A stretch of DNA of 64,000 nucleotides from positions 34,100,001 through 34,164,000 of the forward strand of contig CM075101.1 in assembly GCA_037576195.1 (NCBI GenBank), written 5' to 3'. The position numbers and the translations under genes were made by a program. Numbering within the stretch: position 1 is the first letter of the stretch; each line of letters starts with the position of its first letter. A model generated the notes under the pieces. It saw only the letters and a program-made list of their open reading frames with translations, was not told where the DNA came from and did no database searches. Source of the DNA: Phytoseiulus persimilis. Its lineage: Eukaryota; Arthropoda; Arachnida; Mesostigmata; Phytoseiidae. This document shows positions 9,998 through 22,195 of the stretch, in pieces.

Positions 9998-12900
9998 TCA
10001 TTCTTCGGCGAGCATTTTGCTGTCGACGACTGTGAAGTGTTCTGTGGCACTCGACATGTGGTCTTTCTTGCTGCTTTCTTGTACGCCCGTACAGGGTTCC
10101 GAGTGGGGCTTTGTTTTTTTCTCGTGGGTTTCAGAAGCGGCCGCTCCCAGCAGATGCCGATGTCGACTGAGAGCGTTGTTCAAGGGAGCCGCGAAATCTT
10201 CAAAACCCTGGAATCCGAAAACCTGATCGTCAGAGTCATCGTCGAACACATCGAACGACGCGGGGTTCTGGTGCTGCACGTCGCGGTGATTGTCTTGAAC
10301 AACTGTGGCGCGATAAGGATTGTTCGTGTAGTAGTTATTGTTGTTGTTGTTGCCGTTCTGCTGCTGGTTGTTGTTGTTGTTGCTGTTGTCGTTTCCGTGG
10401 CCGAGGTGGTTGGTGGAAATCTCTTCATTATTGAAAATGCCTCCGCGGATCACTTCGAAGTTCCCGCTGCCGAGCTGACTGTGCTTCAAGTCTGTGAAGT
10501 CTCGTTCGTTATCTGAGCGGGCTTCGCGGACCTGCCCGAAGCGAGGCTGGGCCCGCTGAGTTGTGAACCTGTCCGTCGATTCTTCCTTTTCGTCGTCGGT
10601 GGCTCGGAAAATGTTCGCGAGATTCGCGAAAGTCCTCAACGTGTAGGGCGCGTAGTAGCCGCTCTCATCTTCACTGTACCTGGGAAGTAGGCCCGACGCG
10701 GACGGCTGAGGCCCAAGCTCGGGTGTCGTTGGTTTTTGCTGCTTTGACCCCAGCTGGTCGGCGCTCCGTCTTCTCCGGATCTTCCCGGCCTTGAGGTCAA
10801 CCGAATCGGAACGTTCAGCGAGTGGTGGATGTGTGACAATTATTTCATGTCCGGGTGCGGGACGGAATCTGTGGATGTGAGGAATCGCTTCCAGGGGCAC
10901 GCTGACGGCGTTCACGGTACGCCCCGGTCGATGAACGAGGACGGCCTCGTGAACATCGTTCGACTTGCTTCTTCTGTTGAAGAGCGAACCGATACCCCAT
11001 CCTCCTAGGGGGTTCCAACGTGACATCGAGGAGCGCAGGCCCCCTCCTCTTGCAGCATCTCCTCCTTGCTTGGCATTCCGTGAGTTGAGGAGAATCCCTT
11101 GCTGGCCGAAAGGCCCTCGAACAGCGGCGAAACTGGGCAGAGAGGACTCGCCGATCGCTCCGACATGCTGCACGAGTATATTTTCGCTCGGTTCTTCTCC
11201 GTTTGCATCGTTGAGGCTCAGTCCGAGTTGAGAGAGGTTTATGACTTCTGAGGGGTCATCGACTTTGATCTGAATCGCTCTCTGATGGCCGCTCTGCTGC
11301 AATTTGTAGCTTCCGTCATCTTGGGGCAACGCGTACACGATTCCGAGAGGTTTCAATCGCCCACCGCTGTTGTGATCGCGCCCTCGCTCCCTGTGCGACA
11401 TCGGCTGCGGCATTGAACCCGGAGCGTCTTCTTGAGGTGACGGAGATGGGATCGGAGGCACTCTGGCCGGCGGAGGGAGATCGTAGTGATGTTTGTCTTC
11501 AGGATGGAAGTCTTCTCTTTGTTCTCCGCTGAAGTCCTGGTGTCTCGATGATCGAGCGTCGTGATGACTGGGGAAAACTCCGGCCGGCGGAGGGGGAGGA
11601 CCTCGATATCGCTCTGCGCGGGGTCCCGCCCTGTCGGAGCTCTCTCCGGACGACTCGTCCCTTGAATCTTCGGCGTCGTTTTCGCTCGGACGGCCTCCGT
11701 CTCTCTCGTTCCCTCTTCCGACGGGATTGTAGTTAGGATCGTAGCGATCTTCGTAGCCCCGAGCCACTCGAACGGGCTGATACTCTTCCGAGTCCTCGTC
11801 GTTGTTGTTGTCGTCTCCATTGTAGGTTTTGTAGGGGGGAGAAGCGGATCTCGCTGAAAACGCATCGTTCAACGGCGGGGGATCGAACTTCGTGCCGGTC
11901 TGATCGTAAGGCACAATCACGGGAGCGTTGCGTGTGGCAGCGGTTTTTCTCAGTGAGCGGTTCTTTCGAGGAATCAAGGCGTCGGGAACTCGAGATGCGA
12001 TTTCGTCCCGGTCCCTTGCTGGAAAAGAAGAGGTGGAGCTCTGGTTAAATGGGAGGACGACGATTACCTTTTCGATCGGTATCCCCGGAAGAGGGGACGG
12101 GGGACGTTGTGAGGAAGGCACTAAGATCGCCCGGATAGCTCGCAGACGTCGCTTGTCTTGGGAAACTGGGAACCGCATAGTTGCCGTGGACTTCGGGGGA
12201 ATGGCCCGAGCTGGCTACATTGCCTTCTGCGTACTCTACTTGTCGGGGGTCTGTAGGAGAGAGAGAGAGAGAGAGCCTAGTAAGTGGTTCCAGTTGTGAC
12301 GGAAAAGGGTAGCGTGACAGACCGAGTGGACCCGGTGTTGTGAGTGAGCATGATGTTAGTTCGGAAGGAGAGCGCACAGTGGCAGAAGAAGACGAAGAAA
12401 GAAGAGGTTGATGTGGTTCTCGGCGATTGTACGAAAAGAGCGCGTAGAGCAAGCAGGGGGCAATGCAGCAGCGTTTACTCTACAGGGCGATGGGAGCCGC
12501 CTGCAGTCTTGTCGGTGATGGAGTTCCTGTCCGGCCAGCCTTGATCCGTGACAGTGATACGCTGGTCACCATAGTTTTCTACCTTCCTTTTTCTAGGGAT
12601 CGTGACAGCTTAGGCGGAACGAGTCCGTTTTCTGAATCGCCGTTCAAGCTGCAAATGAGCTTGAACGGCCGTATCCGATATTTCTGATCAAATTTTGCAC
12701 AGTAATGGAACTGGGCGACAATGAGAGCAGGAACAGTTCCGTAGTTGCAACAAAATCGCGACAGCAATCGCTTGGCCTTCGAATAGGTAACAATAAATGT
12801 CAGTAACACTCCAGCCGGCGCTTCTGTTGCTATTGCAACTAACTGGTGCTCACATAGCGCCGTCGCTGTCGCTGGACGCGTTGTAGCTAACGGCGAGAAA

Positions 12901-15900
12901 GTTTGCAGGCCGGCCGCGCCACAGCAAACCAAGCTTTTCCCAGGCGTGGCCTTCGTTGGCGACCGGAGAATTTCACCAACCCCGAACAGCAAGACGACCA
13001 TTACGTCGTCCGGTGACTCCGACCGTCAGTCTGTCCGCCCGCTCGGCCATCCGTCTGGACGTGCGCCGATCGTTCGCTCGCGGCCATTCCGGTGGGGTTC
13101 GGGCATTGGTGAGAGTCGGTCCGCCTTTCTCTCGAGAACATCAAGCGATGATATAGATGCGCGTGAAGTACTCAAACCGCAATCGAGACATCTGTCTTCT
13201 TCTCTGTCCGCCCAACGGGTCAATAAAGCCGCGCACGAAAAAAAATTTGAAGATCTCTCCTGAGGAGGGCGGAACGACCCGACGACATAGAAGTTTCGCG
13301 CAGAGATAGATGTTCCCGATTGATTTGCAGTTACGTGACAACTCGGCCCTCCGGGTGTGTTTCGTATGAAATCGGGAACCGAAAACTACCGACGAAATCG
13401 TCAACGCGCATACGCGCGAAGCCCGGTTCTCGCTACCGCGCCGTCAACGCAAGAATGAGCCAGCTGTGACAACGGCGTGGGGTCGGATGCCGCGCGGTCT
13501 GCATGCCTTCATCAGCAGCATTCATTCCGCTAATTTGCTAAGCTGGTCTGGACCCGCAATAACCTGGACAACCGGCTTTCGCCGTCGACGGGTCAGTTGA
13601 GGCCGCGAAAATTCCGCGCAGGACGTGGAATACACACAAACATTGCCAAGCTCTTCCTGCAACGAGTCGCGAGTACTGATCAAGGGAGTTTTTCTTTCCT
13701 CTCTTCTCACAAACCATGGCATATATATGGATATCAGCTCGATGTTGTTGACACTTCAGGGTTTGAGGTCAAGTAATGAAACAAAAGTTGAGTAACAATA
13801 ATGAGCGTATAGATAGATAGCCGCTGCTGGGATTTTCTCTGGTGTTGCATTGTCCACTTTTTTGGAGTTGGAAATGTTTTTCGGGTCCGGCGTGGTCAGC
13901 GGCAGATATTCGGGACATAGGGTGAAAACCCGAGCAGTTGGAAATCAACGGAACTGTAGAATCTGGTTGCTGAACGCAATATTCAGCGGACCGATCGTTG
14001 CGTTTTGAAAGACCGATGGCAGCAGCGGCTGCTCCGACATGGGCAAACGATCCTTCCGATTCAGGAGCGAGCAAGCTCAGAGACACCGGTCAGAGATATG
14101 ATTTCAACAGATTTAGTCAACGCGGCCACGTCTCTCTTTGCAGCGGTGTTAATTTTTCGAACAGTGCACATCGCCGATAGCATTCCTCTTCGTCCTATTG
14201 TCGCCTGGCAGCGTCAGTCATGAAAAATTCTAGTTGCCGCAAAAGTAGGGCAAAAATTTTCTGCTCTACCCGCCAGGGAAGACTGAGCTAATTTTGAAAT
14301 GAAGACGTAGCCCGCGCACGAGTCGCTGTCGGCAAGGAGCTTCGACGGGCCATTCGCCCCAACCGTGTTTGTACTGCTTGGCAACTTAGACGACGACAAC
14401 AAAAAACAAACTATAAGAATGGCTCGTTGCGAGCTAACGACGATTTTTGCGCAGATTCTACTCGGGTTCGTACATGGTCAGATGGTAACGTTTTCCTCAA
14501 TACTTCTCGTGCACTACTTTGAGTGGGAAACGAACAATGTCGCCAGTCTGGAACCGACAAGCACCCGAGCGGCGACTCAACGAAGTCAGCGAGCGAAGTT
14601 AGAATGTAAAGAGCACCACCCCAGAAGCCCCCAGCTGCGGCGAAAATTTCTCTCGTTTCACACATCGGGGTTTCCAAGCCGATTGCAGCAAGACAGGGAA
14701 GCTCGAAGCGCGAAAAACAGGACAACATCGAGCACCGCAACCGAATTTCCTTCCGATCGAGAGGTTTCGTTCGCTTGCCAAGTAGTGCCGCGGTCTGCTC
14801 CATACATGGGTCCCCGATGGAGCCCTCCGAACACTGAAATAGAGTTTCTGTCGGAATAATTGTGAACTTGCGCTCTAAGTGGACGAGTGTATAGTGCCAG
14901 ATCAACTTGCTATCGGAATTCCGTGATTGACAGTCTCATATGACATCTTCGCAACTTGGACGCTGCGGGGTTTACTTCCCGACCCCGAAATCTGGATATA
15001 AACTGAACGCCTCGGCTTCTCTGCCGGCCTTGCTGGCTCCTCGCCTCTTTGAGGACAATCGGCTTCCTTCGCGATTCCAAACGATTTCCGCGCGGATCTG
15101 AACGACGCCGTGCGTGGAGAGCGATGTCAAAGAATCGCGTTGCGCTTGACGAGCCCGCGCAGGAAACGCTAGCTGGACGAACCGAGGCGGCACGATACCT
15201 GAGCCTAGCGAAACTCACTCGGCAAGGTCGGAACATGTGCGGACAGGGGAAACTGATTTGTGTTGCTTCAAACTTATACTTTCGTTTTCCCGAGGAAATG
15301 ACAGCTGACATCAGACTCAATGAGAAAAGATCTTCTACGCCAGGCATCGAAGCAGCGACTCGAGGCTAGACTATCGGGTCGATGACAGAATTTCTCAAAC
15401 GCCAACTGAAAACGGACTAGATCTTCATGAGTGCTCGCGTCCAGGGCCGATGTCAGAATGCGAGGCGAGTCATCCTGGTCGCGCCATTGACTCCAGGCGC
15501 GCTGAAGAATCTTTGTTGCCAACTGCGGAACGGGGTCCATTTACTTTCAGCCCAATATCTATCAATACAGAGCGTTTTTCGGATGAGAACTTTCCCTTGC
15601 CCACTGCTGGGCGTTTGTAGCTGGAGGGAGCTCGACAAGAGCTTTTCCCGGTCTGCGAGTGACGCTACAGAAAAGTCGGGGCAAGGCCCAAGAGCTTCCT
15701 CAGATTTCGCGAGCGTCAACGACAACAGAAACGATGCGTTCGACGCCCTGATTATTTGGACTCATCGCCAAGCAACAAAGCATCTCGTTTTTCCACTTTT
15801 TTGCGGACAAAGATGAACTATTATCGAGACCGACAATGGAAGGTCTCAGGAGGAAAACGCTGAGATGTTGCCCGGGTTGGTTACAAACGACGCGACGTCT

Positions 15901-18900
15901 GCAGCCCGGTCTTCCCGAGCCTTTGAACCTCAATAGATTCGAAAACATTGATATATTTCCGGGAACGCCGGCCAAGACTCGTTAGCAATTCAGCGCTCGG
16001 AGGGAATGCATCGTGCGGACGGCAGCGGGCGAATCTCCAGGGGATTCCGGCGAAGCACATATCTTTGCCAGATCATCACACGGAAACAGACGAGAGTTCA
16101 TGAAGTAGTTTCTCTCGATCACCAAGAAACGAGCCCCATAGCCTTGAGGGGGCCTCTGACCCACTTTACTGACAGCCGCGAAGAAGATCCAGCGACTCTT
16201 TAGGTACCTTCGCTGCTGTCTCCACGGAAAGTGAAAGTTCATCTTCGAATAGAGGTGCCCCAAACTTCGGCGCATTGCCAACGGAATGAACGGTTCAAAA
16301 ACAGCTAGATAGGATCGCTGCTCCATTGGTGAAAAAGGGGGACGAAAACGAGAAGAGAAATTTTCTGGTCGCTGAGGAGTACGCGGCGGAATGATTCGGC
16401 CATCAAGAACTCAACTAGCCTGCCTGCTTGCTCCACCCGATAGCGAAGACGTTGCTTCCCTCCAACATCTGTGCCTGCGTGAGTTGCAAAAACGGCTTGC
16501 GCCTGATTGTTCAGCGGGTTCTTTAATCTCAGCATCGAACTTTCTTAGAAATCCTCGCCTCATGCACCGAGAACGCATCAGTCTGGCCGGGCAAGAACGA
16601 ACCGTGTGCAGTTGGTGGCGCCCTGCTTTGCCCGTCGCGATCGGCATCCGGACTTCAGATGACATAATATCTGATTATCAGGTTCCCCGTTCGAATGCAG
16701 CGATTCATCGAAAGTTCCGACTAGTCGACATCGTCCGCGCCGCTCAGAGGTATCCAAGAAGTCCCAGTTGAACGTATAATGCTAACCTCCGACACACTGA
16801 ACTGAGTTGCGCCGTTGAGGCAGCTCATAAGTGTGCATGGGAAGTCGACAGAGAGACAAATTGTGCGATAACTGTTCATCTGAACGAGACTCAATCAGTT
16901 GTTCTTTCCTTCGAGCAGCTGCAGCGATGATGCCAATGGATCACCACGTGGTGAATCTGAATTAATTGATTTTACGCACGAAGCTCATAGCGTTCGACAA
17001 CGAATGCGTGCAATCGAGGGGCTCCAATATTTCCGCATCCCGGGCTCGTATGAAATATTTGTCGTCGCCGTCATAGCAACCGTCATCATCGGCGTAATCG
17101 TGATCATCAATGTTTGGAATCTTGAACATCCAAAAAGAATGACGAATTTCCGCCTCCCATGACCCTAGGGGCCGCGAAACTGTGTTTTTCACTCAATTCC
17201 TGCGATTCGTATGGCAGCTCATCAATCTTATTCAGGATCCAACAGGTCATCAGCCACCGTAGAGTGCCGATACCGGTATCCGACGAATCCTTCGGCAGGA
17301 GTGAAAACTTCCCATATTTCTGACGAACGTTCCCCTACGCTGTTGTGGAAAAGTGCCGTCGGATACACCTATGCAGACTGATATGATGCTCGGATGTTAA
17401 TCTGTTCGGTCCATAAATTGCCAAATGGTTCGACGCGACCAAACAACAATGAAGAAATGACGAGAACCTATAAAGAAAAGATGCGTCCCGCTGCTCTTCT
17501 TAATAAATGAGTGGAAACACTATTGAGCTCCCGACGGATGCTTCAAACAAACATTGCGAATATTATGGAGAACATCAGCAGAGCGAGATAAATTCACAGA
17601 TCTGAACAGAGAGGTGCGGACAACGCCGGATGCCCGCGATGAAACTTTTCCATGCCAAGAGCGGAAACCCCGGAATGGACGCGAGATGCAACATTGACCG
17701 TATCCGATACCAATGCCGCTAGCCCAGAGATGTGTGCGCTTTGAACAAAGCCGAGATCCCGGTTGACAAAGAGAAGACTCACGGTTTTCGATGAAGGAAA
17801 ACCTTTGCGAAGCGGTCGGAACACCTTCTTATTATAGGACGTAGGAGCACGCACTCGGCGGCCTCCCATCTGTCGCCACAGTTAGTATTTCCGAGTTGCG
17901 CCCATCTTGTCGGAAAAAAAAGTGCTACGGAAGCAGATCTGCGTGGGAGACCGAGCCCAGTCCAAAGGAAAGGCAAAGCATGAGAGCATGCTCGCACAGA
18001 CTTCAACGACTCCAATAGACAGACTAGGTGAAACGCGGATTTTAAACCCGGACCATTTACCACTTCACGCTCGACAAAATTTCTCCAAGTCATCAGTCGC
18101 GGACGTGGCAGCAAGTGCAGAAAACACTTCAGCGCAGTCCGAAATGCGACAGCATGCAGATCTTGGAACAGTCTCGGTTGGAAATCATTCTCAGGTAATC
18201 GAGTGATCATCGATGTGTACTTCGTTCCCGCTCCGCATCTCGGCAGACCACAAATATAATATATTGCTGTTTGGGCGATACGCATCGAAGATTTCTGAAG
18301 CTGAGCTCTTGATGGACAGAATTTATTCTCTCATTTCACGACTTGGTGCCCACAAGAGTCCAAGCATACGAGCCAACCAGCGAGCAGGAACGAACCAGTT
18401 AGAGAGAAGCACGTCGCTAGCACAAAATTGTGAACTGGCTAACTCGGTTGATGCCAGACTGTGTTGATTAGCGATATTCTTCACATCCAAATCATTGCTC
18501 AACGGGAACTGTAGCTGTTGTGGGCCGTTGTCGGCGGAAATTCGGAACGGGCACGATCCCTCCATCACCTTTGATCCTTCCAGGGGCAAAAATTAGCGAC
18601 TGGCAGCGACTTGACGCGCTAACCTTTGTTGCCGGTCTCGTTTTATTATGACGATTATTATAATCAGCGCTGAGAGAGCCGGATTTGATCCACTGCGTTT
18701 GCAGACGAACGTGAGGACGTGTTCCACTTGCAATTTTTAATCATTCCTTTCAACTTCGAGTCCGGGTACTTTGTGGCGCAGGGAACTTCTGCGGTCGAAA
18801 GAACTAAATTCGCCGTCGTTTTCAAGTCTCGAGGAAGACATGATCCATCGTGGGGCATCCAGGGCTGATATCATAAGAGAAATTTTCTTTCCAGCTAGAT

Positions 18901-20227
18901 CATCGGCGCCCGCTCGTAACAGCTATCAGGGAATCGCTCAGAGCCTTAGAAAGTCCGTGAAGATTTCAAGGCTCCGGCCACCCTTGGATTATCTGATCCA
19001 CATTAGTTTGGCAACATCTCCCATTGTTGTTCGTTCCTGTGACGTATTTCTGAATGGAAGAGCGAAAGTGAAAGCCAGCAAATACGGGAGAAAAATTAAC
19101 AATGGTGCCCGAGTGGGAAGTTGGGATCGCAAGCGGTATGAGATCGATATTATATGGACTGTCATGAACAAGGGCATCTAAATCGGTTGGTCGAAAATCC
19201 GTGACGAAACATGAGAAAAAGTGTCTTATCGCCGTTTCATTGTTACGGTTCCATTCGAGTCGAACCGACCACGAGGTGGTCAGTGAAGCCGGTCCGTAAA
19301 CAGCAAATCAGCCAGTCAGTCTACCGGCAAGCGGACAGACCAGGCTGACCAAGCTTCTGCAGGCTACGAGGAGAAATGTCGCCTGGCGAACCGTCGGTTA
19401 TCACATTTGAGGATCACTGCGATTCGTGCCATGGAAGCGTGAGCCGTGAAAGCTCCCTCCAATCAATGATAAGAAACCGCAGAAATGGCAGCCGCGGCGG
19501 CATTTGATATGTTTGACGGATTCAATTCCGGAAATTTGCTGCTGTGAAGCCGAGTGCTTCGAATGCCTCATCATTCTATTCATGATCGCAACTCTTCCCT
19601 CCGCTGAAAACAGCGAATCGAGGCTCAGTATTTTTTGGAAGACGTAGATGCGTTGAGTGCTCGAATCTAGCGAATCCGTTTCTCTGGGTGACTTTCCCAT
19701 GAAACATCTCCTTTTCCTCGTTCATTCGATCGAACCACCTTTATCTTCACAAACGATCATGCCGCTGTGATTTTTCGGCAAGTCTTGCGATTCGTTTGTG
19801 CACAAATAAGTAACTGTGCAATACTTCACTTCGACCCCGCGTGATACCACCGACTCCCCGCGCACAGATAACGATTCCAAAAACCTCTAAAAATGAACAT
19901 TGAATACGATCGACGCGATACAGACAGAAACAACACGAACCGGGTGACGAAAACATCTCTCTGTGAATATCGAGCTCAACCGATGGCGGCCGATCGATGG
20001 TCCGGCACCGTGTGATAAACCCAAGCGGACCTCTGCACAGCGTCTTCCAAAAAGCCAAGCGCGCAAGCGAGATTATCTGAGTGAGTCGTCCAGAGTCCAA
20101 GCTCCTCGACGATACTTAGATTTCTGCTATAGAGTATGAACTTACATCTTTTCAGAGTTCTATCCGCGCACAGCACCCCGTTGAAGCCGGCGGCAACACA
20201 GAACACGACGACGAGGAAGCTCTTCAT
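9998..20227 (-). CDS. Secreted acidic, Pro/Asn-rich protein (three coding exons)
   Basis: The exons are 20227-20146 (signal peptide), 12250-12068 and 12018-9998; introns are 7,895 and 49 bp. The product is 761 residues. The leader is MKSFLVVVFCVAAGFNGVLC, then ADRTLKR and, across the junction, YPRQVEYAEGNVASS. Donor GTAAGT at 20145, acceptor CTCCTACAG at 12251 behind a long (CT)n tract, donor GTAATC at 12067 and acceptor TTTTCCAG at 12019 all keep frame. The body is low complexity: acidic and Arg-rich (residues about 150-250), a more ordered middle (QDDGSYKLQQSGHQRAIQIK, then GESSLPSFAAVRGPFGQQGI), a basic site RRRRS near residue 505 that fits furin cleavage, and an Asn/Gln run near residue 640. 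It has no family I know. Secretion is well supported; its function is not. Confidence 0.82.
10333..10392 (-). repeat. Trinucleotide run coding Asn/Gln
   Basis: AAC/AAT and CAG/CAA triplets on the minus strand encode NSNNNNNQQQNGNNNNNNYY within the acidic protein. The synonymous codons are mixed, so the run is partly stabilised against slippage. Confidence 0.8.
12251..20145 (-). other. Large first intron (7.9 kb) of the acidic protein gene
   Basis: I find no convincing nested gene. The longest open frames (14365-14859 plus, 14411-14905 minus, 18771-19181 plus) lie back to back or lack leaders, splice sites and family resemblance. This stretch separates the shared signal-peptide exon from both downstream coding blocks and is a natural place for enhancers, though none can be named from sequence. 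Confidence 0.55.
12256..12275. repeat. (GA)n tract serving as a pyrimidine tract
   Basis: On the minus strand this is (CT)n, directly before the acceptor of exon 2 of the acidic protein gene. Confidence 0.75.
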
Positions 20228-20480
20228 AACTGTTGCGCTCTAAGCACGAGCATCGAGTTACAACTACCCTGCGAAGTTCTTCTGCTTCTAGTTTTTGAAG
20301 AGTGGATGAAAACCACTCGGTCTGGGCGGGAAGCAGGAAAATAATGGGACTCGGTCACTCGACAAAACACACACCGGGCTGAACGTCGACTCTGGCGCGA
20401 TTTCAAGCGCCCGTCGATGTTACAGCGGTTCTGTCTGACAACGAATCAGCCCACTGCCAGCGGCTCAAAGAGCGCCGCGG

Positions 20481-20489
20481 CTTCTTATA
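20481..20489 (-). promoter_or_regulatory. TATA box of the acidic protein gene
   Basis: The minus strand reads GGGGTATAAGAAGCCGCGG. About 30 bp downstream lies GGCAGTGG (20451-20458), close to the arthropod initiator TCAGT, so transcription probably starts near 20455. This gives a 5' UTR of about 230 nt before the ATG at 20227. Confidence 0.6.
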
Positions 20490-21496
20490 CCCCGTAGAGG
20501 GTAAGGGGTTCCAAGGTCTGTTAATTGTCTGCTGTACCAGACGCTATTACTTTTTAATTCATCAATGAAGCGGCTCATTCTTGCTAAGCTTCAGTGATGT
20601 GCCCGCGTACAGTAACACACACTGATATTCCCCGTATTTCAGGTGAATTTTCATGGACTGAAGTCTCAGAGCGCCATCCACAGCGTAAAGGCTGCTCGCA
20701 CTGCAATCCGGTGAGCTGCGCGGCGAAGCAAGGTTCCTTATGTCAGAAGAAACTCTTCCCTTGATGCGAATTCCGATAAAATAAAACGAATTCACAGAAT
20801 TCAGGCAACGAAAACAAACAGAAGAGAAGCCAAAAAAGTCGAGATTTTTCGGAAGTCATAGCGCTGGGGATGTTTTCTGCTGTCAAAGAGCTCTTGACAC
20901 TATCGGAATGGTGGTCAGCCTTGCTCCTTCCCCCATCATTCGATGCTACTGACCGATACGAGGCCATGATGTGCTTGAGATGCCCCGCGCTTGGGTATGC
21001 ATTGCTTTCCTGTCGGTTTTCTACTTCTCTCATCTCAATGTTTTCAGTCGGCCCTCGCGAAACACTCCGAGGTCTCATTTAACGGGACTAACAGCCCCGT
21101 TCCGACTACGGTCTGATTGTGGTTGCCGATGACAGAAACAATGAGATCGGTTGATTTCAAAGAGATGTCAGGAAGAATGACGATGGAAACAGGGGGTAAT
21201 TGGGGTCTGGATGATATCACAACACTGGGATGGGATGGATACAAACACTGGGATTCCCGCATATGCTGTATTCGACTCGATTCCATTCGCAGGAATATGA
21301 GGAGTTCCGGCCTGGCTATACTGGGTGTCGGGGAAAAGGCCAAGATGCCTCTCTACTGATCCGCGCGAGCGTTTCTTTGAGGAAACCGAGTTCAAGCTCT
21401 CCTTCGATCATACTGGCTCAGCTCACAGCATCCTCGACCTCCACAGAAGCTATATGACGGAGACAAATTAAGTTGACAGATGATCGGCTCATGGAG
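20490..21496. other. Intergenic, no gene seen
   Basis: Upstream region of the acidic protein gene. Open frames at 21044-21343 (minus) and 21117-21359 (plus) overlap each other and show no supporting signal. Confidence 0.4.
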
Positions 21497-22137
21497 TGTC
21501 TCTGCTAGAGTCTGTGGATGGCGGCGGCATCGTTCCAGCGTACACAAAACCATCCGGAATTCTGGGACCCAACGAGCTCATAAACACCGAATCGTCACAT
21601 CTCCATCTGATCGCTATAAGTCACGGTAAGCAAGTAATCGGTCTCCTTCACTTGAGTTCATATGTGTGACTGCAAGTCACGGATCATTGTGCTTCCTATA
21701 GGTTTCGGACGTTGCATCGGTGTTACCTCGATGATTTTTTACGCTCATGATCTTTCCTCATTTGAGCTAAGGGAGAGACTGCCGGATTTTTTCCTGAGAT
21801 GTCCAGGGCGGATTGAGAAGCTCGAAGTCTTAATCACTCATAGCGGCGGCGACCGTGTGATCGACAGATTCAACTTCGAATCACGTACCGAATGCTCATG
21901 AATGAAGTTCATCGATGCGCCCGCTGGTATATTCTCATCTCCCGTGCTCTCTCGAAGAAGTCGTGGACAGCTTCCAGAGGTGTCGTTCTCTGGGGAACCG
22001 AAGGGATGTTCTTTTTTATCTCCCAGGATTTTATTCGGAGATTTTCGCTTTTTTGCTTTCAATTGTTGTCCCATGATTTCAAGCTCCGATTCGGATTCTG
22101 AACCACATTCCGAGGGAACTGTCTCAAAGCTGTACAT
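21497..22137 (-). CDS. Candidate cytoplasmic-tail exons near the membrane protein
   Basis: An open frame (22137-21838, also open for about 20 codons upstream) encodes a hydrophilic, phosphorylatable segment: MYSFETVPSECGSESESELE, then a Lys-rich patch (KAKKRKSPNK). It may stop at a donor near 21850 (TCG|GTACGT, or two codons later C|GTGATT). A later minus-strand frame after the acceptor TGACTTATAG (exon from about 21610) continues GPRIPDGFVYAGTMPPPSTD to a stop at 21497; the phase fits the second donor. Together they look like an alternative C-terminal tail for the membrane protein at 22196-22880, but I could not settle the joining splice site. Confidence 0.32.
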
Positions 22138-22168
22138 GCTTCTCTGATTTCTGTTTTCGTCGTAGTCC

Positions 22169-22174
22169 TTTATT
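22169..22174 (-). terminator. Polyadenylation signal AATAAA, membrane protein
   Basis: AATAAA 22 bp past the stop codon at 22196 in the exon that carries the transmembrane segment. Confidence 0.45.
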
Positions 22175-22195
22175 GTGCTGGGGAGCCGTTCGGCC

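Noticed and set aside
10037-10516. Plus-strand frame rich in Val (VVIVVVVAVLLLVVVVV) that looks like membrane segments
   Set aside because: It is the complement of AAC/CAG codons of the Asn/Gln run in the acidic protein.
12045-12452. 135-codon minus frame with its own ATG at 12452
   Set aside because: Only 12250-12068 is exon. The part before it is intron, shown by the (CT)n-CCTACAG acceptor and by in-frame joining to the signal-peptide exon.
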